A DNA stretch of 64,000 nt, from positions 1,364,001 to 1,428,000 of the forward strand of contig CAVYPZ010000003.1 in NCBI GenBank assembly GCA_963770535.1, read 5' to 3'. The notes under the pieces are model-generated. The model had not been told where the DNA came from, ran no database searches, and saw only the letters and a list, made by a program, of their open reading frames with translations. Source of the stretch: RYN-230 sp963770535 (GTDB lineage: Bacteria; Actinomycetota; Actinomycetes; Streptosporangiales; Streptosporangiaceae). The translations under genes were made by a program, and so were the position numbers. Below are positions 41,665 to 49,172 of this stretch, piece after piece (position 1 is the first letter of the stretch; every line of letters starts with the position of its first letter).

Positions 41665-42774
41665 TCAGCGGTCCGCGATCAGCCGGGCGCCTTCGCCAAG
41701 GGACTGCGAGAGGAGAACCGCGTTCTCGCCGAGCACCGAGAGCCAGTAGTTCGTCCGCTCGGCATTGGTCAGATCCCGCCAGTGGGAAAACAGGCCTGCG
41801 GCGTCACCGAGTGGCAGCCGGCCTTCGGCCTGGTGGACCTCCAGCGTGAAGGACACTCCCCGCGGGCCGCATGCCCCGACAGCAGCGCGCACGATGGACT
41901 CAAGGCCACCTGGCCCATACATCATGCTCAGGGACCGGCGCCCCTGGTAGCTGAAGGGAATCGGCAGCCGGGCCAGGAAAGTGAAGTGATCATGGAGGCC
42001 GGGTGTGAGGGGATGCCCGTCGTGCAGGTGGAAATGCAGTGGCTTGCCGAGCGGGCCGATCGCACGGGTGACGTCCAGCACGCACCCCAATGCACTGTGC
42101 ACCGCGTCCTGGACGCCTGCGACGAGGTCAGGCAGCCGGCTGTCCCCTGCGTGGAGGTCCCCGAGGCTCACGCCAGGATGGCTGCGCGCGAAGCTTGCGG
42201 ACGCGTGCCTGATGCCGATGTGGCCGACGTCGAGGCAGCAGCTGACCCGCTCGGCGTCCTGGAGCCGCTCTGCGACCTCAACGAACCAGGCTGGCTCCAG
42301 GCCGGCGGCGTACTCGAGGTAGACAAAGGGAGCGCCCGGCCGCCCGCACAGGCGCGCATTGAGCTCGCGCATCCCGGTGAGCAGCCGCTCTGTCTGCGCC
42401 GCCATCTCGCGCTTGTCATGGACGACCAGGCCGGCGACGCGGCCCGCGAAGCGGTCGGCGAACTCCGCAACGACGGCGCGGCCCGCCTCGTGCAGCACAT
42501 TGACGCCACGATCCAGGTGGACCACAGGCAGGTACGGGTAAGGGGGCACGAACTGCAGGGCATGCTCCAGCTCGCCTGGCGAGCCGGCATACGCCTCGGC
42601 GCCCACACCCATCTGGGCGAAACGGAGCCCAGCGAGCCGCAAGAGGGCATCGTCGCCCGCGACCCGTCGCTGGAACAGGGCGTGAACAGGCCCGAGCACC
42701 TCCATGCCCACGCTGGTTTCCGCCGCGGGGAGCCCGTCAGGCCCCCCTGGACCCGCAGAATCCAAGATCCTCAC
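41665..42774 (-). CDS. TIM-barrel sugar isomerase/endonuclease IV-like protein
   Basis: A 369-residue protein of xylose-isomerase-like TIM-barrel type. Candidate metal ligands: V-Y-L-E-Y (Glu), C-L-D-V-G-H (Asp, His), F-H-L-H-D-G-H (His, Asp) and T-L-E-V-H (Glu). A C-terminal helical part ends L-G-E-N-A-V-L-L-S-Q. It may be a sugar-phosphate isomerase or a novel metal hydrolase. It is convergent with the CotH/propeller pair, the stop codons only four bases apart. The start is set at the 42774 ATG and is not certain. Confidence 0.65.
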   Translation of the reverse strand: MRILDSAGPGGPDGLPAAETSVGMEVLGPVHALFQRRVAGDDALLRLAGLRFAQMGVGAEAYAGSPGELEHALQFVPPYPYLPVVHLDRGVNVLHEAGRAVVAEFADRFAGRVAGLVVHDKREMAAQTERLLTGMRELNARLCGRPGAPFVYLEYAAGLEPAWFVEVAERLQDAERVSCCLDVGHIGIRHASASFARSHPGVSLGDLHAGDSRLPDLVAGVQDAVHSALGCVLDVTRAIGPLGKPLHFHLHDGHPLTPGLHDHFTFLARLPIPFSYQGRRSLSMMYGPGGLESIVRAAVGACGPRGVSFTLEVHQAEGRLPLGDAAGLFSHWRDLTNAERTNYWLSVLGENAVLLSQSLGEGARLIADR

Positions 42775-43100
42775 TCCACTTCAGCGCCGATGCCCCTATC
42801 CTGCGCCAGATGCTCAGGGCACAGGGCCGTGGGGTCCGCCCTGCCACGCACCGGCCACGCTGACGCGCGTGCATGCGGATGGTACGGGCGGTGGTGAGCG
42901 CGGTCGGCCGCGGCGCCGTGGCTTGCGGCCTGCCCAGGTTCCGCGGTCCTGTTGCGTGGTTGATCCTGCCTCCAGATTCCGAATCTGCCGGCAACGCCTT
43001 CCTGCCCGAGTGGACGCCGACTACGCTCGCAGCGTTACAGTCGCGGTGAGGGGCCCGCTGACTTCTGATGAGTTGCCGATACAAAGCTGGGGGCAGGCGG
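42775..43100. other. Intergenic region, 326 bp
   Basis: Divergent gap between the TIM-barrel and atypical response-regulator genes. It must hold both promoters; I see no clear boxes and no supported gene. Confidence 0.35.
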
Positions 43101-43913
43101 ATGCAAGACGGGCCACGCCTTCTGGTGGCAGCCGCGCTGGGAAAGATCATTGAACCCTTTCTCTGTCAGTCCATGAGAGACGCCACAGTGCAGATCGCTG
43201 AGGATAAGAGGGCAGTGCAGCGCGCGGTCAGCGATCGGCTGAGATTCGACGTGGTGGTTGCCGACCTCACCTGGAATGATTATGCGATCGAGTATTCGTT
43301 CGACGGGCTTGATGTCCTGGACATCCTCCGGAGCGCGCGCAGGCAGGCTCCCGTGATATTCGCCGCCCAGGGCCACGGAATCGAGCGCGATCACCTGGAC
43401 GAGGCGGTCGACCAGCCCGAAGTGGTAGGTATCTACCGGAAGGCGATGGGCCCCCAGCCACTTGTGGAGGCCGTGGAAATTGCGATCCGAGGGGGGATTC
43501 TCATGGATCCCCAGTTTCCCCCGGGCGACAGCCCGCACGATATCCCGCGAATACATAAATATTTCAGTAAGGGGAAAGGAGTAACTGCCGCACGCCTTGC
43601 CGGGGCAATCGCCTCGGGCCGCGCGGTCAATCACGAGACACTCGCCAGCTCCGCCCACGTCGGGTACGATACTGCCGCAAAGCTTGTCGATTATCTTGGG
43701 CCTCTCATACGCGATCGCGGTGAACATGGCTGTGAGCTCAAGATGACACCGGAGGTCGTTTACCGCTGGTGCGGCGAACACGCGCGATACATTTTGAGCT
43801 GGTGCCGCCGGAATGGCCATGAGGACGTTGCGGCGCGCGTCAGGGCCACGCACCGGCCGCCGGAAGGCGCTGCGGGCGGTCCGGCTGGTTTCCCGGGACC
43901 TGGGAACAGCTAG
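43101..43913 (+). CDS. Atypical response regulator-like protein
   Basis: A 270-residue protein with a receiver-like N-terminus and a helical C-terminus. The phospho-acceptor candidate is Asp55 in V-V-V-A-D-L-T-W-N-D, followed by P-V-I-F-A-A-Q-G and the conserved Lys in Y-R-K-A-M. The acidic pair expected after strand one is missing (R-L-L-V-A-A-A-L-G), so phosphorylation by a kinase is doubtful. After residue 140 come S-K-G-K-G-V-T-A-A-R-L-A-G-A-I and V-G-Y-D-T-A-A-K-L-V-D-Y-L, a likely winged-helix DNA-binding part. GC is lower than average. No partner kinase is adjacent. Confidence 0.65.
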   Translation: MQDGPRLLVAAALGKIIEPFLCQSMRDATVQIAEDKRAVQRAVSDRLRFDVVVADLTWNDYAIEYSFDGLDVLDILRSARRQAPVIFAAQGHGIERDHLDEAVDQPEVVGIYRKAMGPQPLVEAVEIAIRGGILMDPQFPPGDSPHDIPRIHKYFSKGKGVTAARLAGAIASGRAVNHETLASSAHVGYDTAAKLVDYLGPLIRDRGEHGCELKMTPEVVYRWCGEHARYILSWCRRNGHEDVAARVRATHRPPEGAAGGPAGFPGPGNS

Positions 43914-44409
43914 GCGGGGGCGGTCGTCCCAGGCCCTGTGGAGCCGGCTGAGACTGGCATGCGGATTCTTGCATGAAGGGATTGGCGTCCGGCAAGGTTC
44001 CGCCTGATCGTTTCCGGCATCGACTCTGCGGCTTAAGTCCCAGATATAACTGAACGTGGCCGACGCAGAGGTCGAGAGAAGTGGTGGCGGGAAGGTGGCC
44101 CGCAGGGAGGCCTTCACTGTCACCGGAGCCGCCGGAGCAGGCTGAATGGGAGCCTGCCAGGCAGTTCGCATACTCGCACCGAAGAGGGCGGCGAGAGCAG
44201 GGGGGGCCTCGCCCGCTCGCGGAAAGACAACTCCGCGCAGCGCCTGCCGCGGTGCCGGGTGGCCGACATCGTCACCGACGGTGTCAGCCACCCGGCGCGC
44301 ATCATTGACCTCCGGGGCGTGGCGGACCTGCATCGGGTGGCCCGGCGCCCGGCCGCCCAGGCTCCTGGGCTGCGGCCGGTGCACGCCGCCGGTTGGGGGC
44401 TGATCCGGG
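43914..44409. other. Intergenic region, about 496 bp
   Basis: Between converging genes. It holds the long hairpin at 44254-44296 and otherwise no supported gene; the short frames here lack ribosome sites and family resemblance. Confidence 0.4.
44254..44296. terminator. Long imperfect hairpin between convergent genes
   Basis: Arms 44254-44273 and 44277-44296 pair over about 20 bp with two mismatches around a 3-nt loop (outer gccgggtggc/gccacccggc, inner gacatcgtc/gacggtgtc). Placed to stop both transcripts, about 114 bp past the LuxR stop. Confidence 0.6.
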
Positions 44410-45150
44410 TCAGGCGCCGGTCAGGAGCGTGGTGCGGTCGGGGAAGGCGCGGGTGATGGCGGCGGCGCGGCTGGATACCTGGAGCCGGGCGAAGATGTTC
44501 TCCATGTGAGTCCGCACGGTTCCTTCGGAGATGCCGAGCCTGCGGGCGATCTGCGCGTTGGTGGCACCGGCCGCGACGAGGCGGAGCAGGTCCCATTGCC
44601 GGGCGGTCAGGTCGGGGACGCCGCGGCGGCGCTGTTGGGCGTCCAGGAAAGCCTCGTGCAGGTGCGGGCGGAGCAGGGCCCGGTCCCGTTCGGAGAAATC
44701 CGGCCCTGAGCTGCGGAAGAAGACCAGGCGCACGGTTCGGCCTGGGCCGCCCGGCAGGCACGCCATGATCTCGTGCTCGACCTCCCGCAGGTAGTCGCGG
44801 TACATGGCGGTGGCGTGCCATTGCCGCGGACTGCAGAAGTCGGAGATCTTGGTCACGCTGCGCAGGTCACCGCTGCGGTCGGGGTAGGAGCACGGCTCGG
44901 AGTCCCAGTAGTGCGCCCAGAACGCCTGATCGTCTTGCCCCTCGTCTGCGGGCTGGTCCTGGCTGAACCAGGCGGTTTCCTGCCTGCTGTCCAGGCCCAA
45001 GAACGACAAGGCGTCGCAGGGGATCTGCTCGCTGAGGTCGCCCAGCAAGGACACGGGCAGCCCCTGCACGGCATCGTGCTCACGCTCGCCGGTCACTATC
45101 CGCAGCAGCGCGCGGACGTCACGGTCGCTGATTCTCACCGGCTCGGTCAC
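44410..45150 (-). CDS. LuxR-family transcriptional regulator
   Basis: A 246-residue regulator with an N-terminal GAF-like domain and a C-terminal LuxR HTH. The HTH reads L-T-A-R-Q-W-D-L-L-R-L-V-A-A-G-A-T-N and I-S-E-G-T-V-R-T-H-M-E-N-I-F. The N-terminal part opens V-R-I-S-D-R-D-V-R-A-L-L and contains C-D-A-L-S-F-L-G-L-D. Similar proteins sit near sensor kinase or membrane genes. GTG 45150 has AGGAGG. The ligand is unknown. Divergent from the small membrane protein at 45288. Confidence 0.88.
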   Translation of the reverse strand: MTEPVRISDRDVRALLRIVTGEREHDAVQGLPVSLLGDLSEQIPCDALSFLGLDSRQETAWFSQDQPADEGQDDQAFWAHYWDSEPCSYPDRSGDLRSVTKISDFCSPRQWHATAMYRDYLREVEHEIMACLPGGPGRTVRLVFFRSSGPDFSERDRALLRPHLHEAFLDAQQRRRGVPDLTARQWDLLRLVAAGATNAQIARRLGISEGTVRTHMENIFARLQVSSRAAAITRAFPDRTTLLTGA

Positions 45151-45287
45151 GGCCGCCTCCTGCCCCGCGGTAGTCCCAGGTTAGGGGCGCAGGCGCGGCG
45201 GGCCATACGCAGAACATCGGATGGCGCACCGGACGGCAGCTTGTGCACAGTGAGGGCTGAGCGAGCCAACGACACGGGAGGACCCTC

Positions 45288-45582
45288 ATGAACCGCATCC
45301 GCCGCATCATCGCCATCATGGCGGCGTCCGCCGCCGCGTTGCTCGGGCTGAGCGCCGCCGCGCCCGCGCGTTCGCCAGCACGAGCATCTTCCCCGCCCCC
45401 CAGGGCGGGGGACCCGCGACGGGGACTCCGGCCGCCCCCGTCACACCGTCATCGTGGGCGGCATGCCAGGCTGGCAGATCGCCGTGATCACGGCCGGCGC
45501 CGCGCTGCTGGCCGCCGCCGCGGCCGTGCTCCTCGACCGGGCCCGGCAGGCCGGGCACCAGGCACTTTCCCCCACCACGTGA
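45288..45582 (+). pseudogene. Small exported/membrane protein, two frame changes as read
   Basis: Three frames are needed for a coherent product: a signal peptide (I-R-R-I-I-A-I-M-A-A-S-A-A-A-L-L-G-L) in the first, A-S-T-S-I-F-P-A-P-Q-G-G-G in the second from about 45371, and the membrane helix W-Q-I-A-V-I-T-A-G-A-A-L-L plus D-R-A-R-Q-A-G in the third from about 45448 to the TGA at 45580. Each change fits one missing base in a GC run. The whole resembles a common actinobacterial small membrane protein. Function unknown. Confidence 0.55.
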
Positions 45583-45702
45583 GGGCTGGCCGGAGCGGCC
45601 ACCGGACAGGTTCTGCCTGCCGGTGGCCGCCGCGCCGCCGCCAGCTCGATGGCGTAACCACCGGCGATCCACCACGGGACTTCCCCCCGCTATCGTCGGA
45701 TT

Positions 45703-46842
45703 GTGGCGCGGGAGCGGGCAGACGCAGACCTTATCGAGCCGTATCCGCCTGACGTACGGCGCTGGTGGGTCGCCGTGGCCGCGTTCGCTTTCGCCGTCAT
45801 AGCCGCGATCGCCGATCCGGGCGGATGGGTCCAACTCGGCGTGCTCGCCCTGCCGGTGGCGATGTTTGCCCTCTGGGTGCGCGTGCCCCGGCTGCCGCTT
45901 TCGGTACTGGTGGTCGGCGTGGTCGTGCCGGTGGTGGCTGTGCAGCTGACTGGCCGTCTCGAGCCGGCGATGTTCCTGGTCTCGTTGCTGGCGGTGGTGG
46001 TGGCCCGCTGGGTGGAGTCGCCGTGGCGGGCGGGCCTGATCTGCGCGATCGCCGCTGTGATCCCGGTCGTGGTCGTGCTGCTGCAGCCCGCGGGCAACCG
46101 AATCAACTGGGGCCTGTGGGTGGTCGGTGTCGTGTTCCCGGCGGTGGTCGGACGGGTGATGCACCGCCAGGATCAGCTGAGCCGTCAGCTGGATCTTGCC
46201 CGCCAGCAGCTGGCGCGCCAGGCTCAGTTCGAGCAGCGGCGCGGGATCGCGCGCGACGTGCACGACCTCGTCGGGCACGGTCTCTCCGCGATGCTGCTGC
46301 AGGTCGCCAGTGCACGGCACGTGCTGCGCCGTGATCTCGACGCAGCCGAGGAGGCGCTGCGGAGCGCCGAGCAGGTCGGCCGGCGCAGCATGGCTGAGCT
46401 GCGGGGAACGGTGAACCTGCTGCGCAGCCCCGGCGACAGCACGGCGACGGATTCGCTGCCCGATTTCGCCCGGCTCGGTGAGCTGGTCAACTCCGTGCGT
46501 GGCGAGGGCCTGATGGTGGACTACCACTCCAGCGGCGACCTTGCGGACGTGCCAGCGCGCGTCGGGATCGCGCTCTACCGGATCGCCCAGGAAGCGCTGC
46601 ACAATGCCATCCGGCATGCTCCGTCTGCCGACACGCGGGTTGCGGTGGCCGTTACCGCCCTGGGGGTGGACCTCGAGGTTGACTCGGTTGGCGTCCAGCC
46701 CCAGCCAGCCGACGCGAACCAGGCGCACTTCGGAATCGTCGGGATGCGCGAGCGAGCCGCCATGATCGGCGCCGAGCTGGAGGCGGGTGCGACTGAGCAG
46801 GGCTGGCGGGTGCGTTGCCGCGTCCCGGTGAGTGTGCCGTGA
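45703..46842 (+). CDS. Sensor histidine kinase (NarL-partner type)
   Basis: A 379-residue membrane kinase. Four or five N-terminal helices (residues 22-145) form the sensor. The dimerisation domain (HisKA_3) reads R-R-G-I-A-R-D-V-H-D-L-V-G-H-G-L-S-A-M; the first His is the phospho-acceptor. The ATPase part has L-Y-R-I-A-Q-E-A-L-H-N-A-I-R-H-A (N box) and F-G-I-V-G-M-R-E-R-A. The G1-box region (V-D-S-V-G-V) is poor and lacks the D-x-G-x-G, which is odd. GTG start without a clear ribosome site. Its stop overlaps the regulator start by four bases. Confidence 0.9.
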   Translation: MARERADADLIEPYPPDVRRWWVAVAAFAFAVIAAIADPGGWVQLGVLALPVAMFALWVRVPRLPLSVLVVGVVVPVVAVQLTGRLEPAMFLVSLLAVVVARWVESPWRAGLICAIAAVIPVVVVLLQPAGNRINWGLWVVGVVFPAVVGRVMHRQDQLSRQLDLARQQLARQAQFEQRRGIARDVHDLVGHGLSAMLLQVASARHVLRRDLDAAEEALRSAEQVGRRSMAELRGTVNLLRSPGDSTATDSLPDFARLGELVNSVRGEGLMVDYHSSGDLADVPARVGIALYRIAQEALHNAIRHAPSADTRVAVAVTALGVDLEVDSVGVQPQPADANQAHFGIVGMRERAAMIGAELEAGATEQGWRVRCRVPVSVP

Positions 46843-47498
46843 TCCGGGTCGTGATCGCCGACGATCAGGCGATCGTGCGTACCGGGCTGGCGCGCATCTT
46901 CGGGGCCGAGGACGGGTTCGACGTGGTCGCCGAGGCGGCTGACGGGGCCCAGGCGCTGGGCTTTGTCGCCGAACTGCAACCCGATCTGGTGCTGATGGAC
47001 GTGCGGATGCCGCGGATGGATGGCATCGAGGCCACCCGCCGGCTGAGCGCCGCGGCCGCGTCGCCGCCGGTGCTGGCCCTCACCACCTTCGACGAGGATG
47101 AAGTCCTCTGGGGGGTGATCGAGGCGGGTGCACAGGGGTTCGTGCTCAAGGATTCCGGGGCCGGGGACCTCCTGGCCGCGGCCAGGGTCGTCGCCGGCGG
47201 GGGAGCCTGGTTCGATCCGGCGGTGGCGCCGCGGATGATGCGGGCCTACCGCAGTCTGGTCGCGCCCCGCCGGCGCGAGGCCGCTCGCCTGGACCTGCTC
47301 ACCGGCCGCGAACACGACGTGCTGCGCCTGCTGGCCCGCGGGCAGGTGAACGCGGAGATCGCTGAGCAGTTGCACGTGAGCCAGGGCACGGTGAAGTCGC
47401 ATGTCAGCGCGATCTTCGAAAAGCTCGGGGTGCGTGATCGTGCCGCTGCGATCGTGTTCGCCTTCGACCATGGCGTTGTCAGTCCCGGGCAGGAGTGA
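46839..47498 (+). CDS. Response regulator, NarL/FixJ type
   Basis: A 219-residue partner of the upstream kinase. Receiver: acidic pair in V-V-I-A-D-D-Q, Asp in L-V-L-M-D-V-R-M-P, Thr in A-L-T-T-F, Lys in V-L-K-D-S. HTH: L-T-G-R-E-H-D-V-L-R-L-L-A-R-G and V-S-Q-G-T-V-K-S-H-V-S. GTG 46839 overlaps the kinase stop (GTGA). Target genes are unknown; the adjacent membrane protein or GT39 gene are candidates. Confidence 0.93.
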   Translation: MIRVVIADDQAIVRTGLARIFGAEDGFDVVAEAADGAQALGFVAELQPDLVLMDVRMPRMDGIEATRRLSAAAASPPVLALTTFDEDEVLWGVIEAGAQGFVLKDSGAGDLLAAARVVAGGGAWFDPAVAPRMMRAYRSLVAPRRREAARLDLLTGREHDVLRLLARGQVNAEIAEQLHVSQGTVKSHVSAIFEKLGVRDRAAAIVFAFDHGVVSPGQE

Positions 47499-47501
47499 GG
47501 C

Positions 47502-47522
47502 CTCCCCCGACTGTGGGGGGAG
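47502..47522 (+). terminator. Terminator after the two-component system
   Basis: CTCCCCC (47502-47508) pairs with GGGGGAG (47516-47522), beginning four bases beyond the regulator stop. The flanks ggcct/aggcc may lengthen it. Confidence 0.5.
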
Positions 47523-47581
47523 AACAGGCCTGGCCCGCAGGCTGATGTGCGCGGGCAGGCCGGCTCGGCAGGGTGTGAGCC

Positions 47582-49120
47582 ATGACCATTGCCGCTTGGA
47601 CACGCGCCCGCCCGCACCGTAGCTGCGGCGCGACTGACCTTCCTGCGCCCGGAGCATCCTTGGATCGCGGCGTGCTCGCCATCGCCGCCGCCGTGTCCGC
47701 CGTGCTGGCCGCCTTGGCCTCGCGCTACGGCTACCACCGCGACGAGCTGTACTTCCTCGTCGCCGGCCACCACCTGGCCTGGTCCTACGACGACCAGGGA
47801 CCGCTCACGCCGCTGATCGCCCGGGCGATGGATGCACTCGATCCCGGCTCGCTGACCGTACTGCGGTTGCCGTCCGCGGTGGCCGCCGGGCTGACCGTGC
47901 TGCTCACCGGAGTGCTGGCCCGCGAGCTGGGCGCAGCCCGGCAGGCTCAACTGCTGGCCACGCTGACCGCGGCGGCCTCCGTGATCGTGCTGTTCACCGG
48001 CCACATGCTAAGCACGTCCACCTTCGACCTGCTCGCCTGGACGACGGTGAGCTGGCTGGTGGTCCGGGCGATCCGGACTGGCCAGGACCGGCTGTGGCTG
48101 CTGGCGGGCGCGGTGCTGGGCGTGGGCCTGCTGAACAAGCCGCTGCCGGCGTTCCTGGCCGCCGGCCTGGTGCTGGCGGTGGTGCTGGCCGGGCCGCGGG
48201 ATTTGCTGCGCAACCGCTACCTGTGGGCTGGGGCCGCGATCATGCTCGTGCTGTGGTCGCCCTGGCTGATCTGGCAGGCCGATCATGGCTGGCCCCAGAT
48301 CGCGGTATCCCGCGCGATCGCCGCGGGCAACTCGGCCAGCTCGCAGCCGTGGTGGCAGATCGTGCCGTTCCAGGCGCTGCTCGCCGGCCCGTTGCTGGCG
48401 CCCGTGTGGATCGCCGGCCTGGTCCGGCTGCTGCGTGACCCCGCGGTCTGCCGCCTCCGGTTCCTGGCCTGGACCTACCTGCTGCTGGCCGTGGTGTTCA
48501 TGGCCACCGGGGGCAAGGCCTACTACCTGGCCGGCCTGCTGCCGGTGCTGATCGCGGCCAGCGCCGGCCCCGCTGCCGCCTGGCTGGATAGAGGCCGGCC
48601 GCGGATACGGCGGACAGCGGCCGGGATCGTCATCGTGCTCAGCCTGCTGGCCGGCCTGCTCATCGCCTTGCCGGTTCTGCCGGCCAGCGACGCTGGGCCG
48701 ATCGTCGCGATGAACCCCGACGTCGGTGAGACGATCGGCTGGCCCGAGCTGGTGCGCACGGTGGCGCGGGTCGCCGGCCAGGTGCCGGCCGGCTCTGCTC
48801 CACTGGTCATCCTCACCAGCAACTACGGCGAGGCGGGCGCGGTCAACAGGTACGGGCCGGCGCTGGGCCTGCCGCAGGCCTACAGCGGGCAGAACGCCTT
48901 TGGCGATTGGGGCCCACCCCCCGATCGCAGCGGTCCGGTCATCGCCATCGGCTTCCGCCCTGGCTCGATTGAGACTCAGCTGAACGGATGCCGGGTCGCC
49001 GCGCACGTTGAGAACGCCGCAGGCATCGGCAACGACGAGCGCGGGCGAGCGGTGCTGATCTGCAGCGGGCCCGTCCGGCCGTGGTCACAGGAATGGCCGG
49101 GGCTGCGCCACCTTGGCTAG
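47582..49120 (+). CDS. Glycosyltransferase family 39 (PMT-like) membrane protein
   Basis: A 512-residue multi-pass protein with about eleven helices. The first outer loop has G-Y-H-R-D-E-L-Y-F-L-V-A-G, whose Asp-Glu corresponds to the catalytic acidic pair of GT-C transferases. P-L-T-P-L-I-A-R and N-K-P-L-P-A-F-L follow. The C-terminal ~100 residues are a soluble outer domain. It would move a sugar from a lipid-linked donor to an acceptor outside the cell. Substrate unknown. The N-terminal start (ATG 47582) has gggtgtgag upstream. Confidence 0.87.
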   Translation: MTIAAWTRARPHRSCGATDLPAPGASLDRGVLAIAAAVSAVLAALASRYGYHRDELYFLVAGHHLAWSYDDQGPLTPLIARAMDALDPGSLTVLRLPSAVAAGLTVLLTGVLARELGAARQAQLLATLTAAASVIVLFTGHMLSTSTFDLLAWTTVSWLVVRAIRTGQDRLWLLAGAVLGVGLLNKPLPAFLAAGLVLAVVLAGPRDLLRNRYLWAGAAIMLVLWSPWLIWQADHGWPQIAVSRAIAAGNSASSQPWWQIVPFQALLAGPLLAPVWIAGLVRLLRDPAVCRLRFLAWTYLLLAVVFMATGGKAYYLAGLLPVLIAASAGPAAAWLDRGRPRIRRTAAGIVIVLSLLAGLLIALPVLPASDAGPIVAMNPDVGETIGWPELVRTVARVAGQVPAGSAPLVILTSNYGEAGAVNRYGPALGLPQAYSGQNAFGDWGPPPDRSGPVIAIGFRPGSIETQLNGCRVAAHVENAAGIGNDERGRAVLICSGPVRPWSQEWPGLRHLG

Positions 49121-49172
49121 GCAATTGGCAGGCCCGGTGCCCGGGCACAGTCTCGCCCGGGAATCCTCACGG

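Noticed and set aside
43035..44384. 449-codon minus-strand frame
   Set aside because: Mostly antisense to the receiver-like gene and then intergenic; no recognisable domain or ribosome site.
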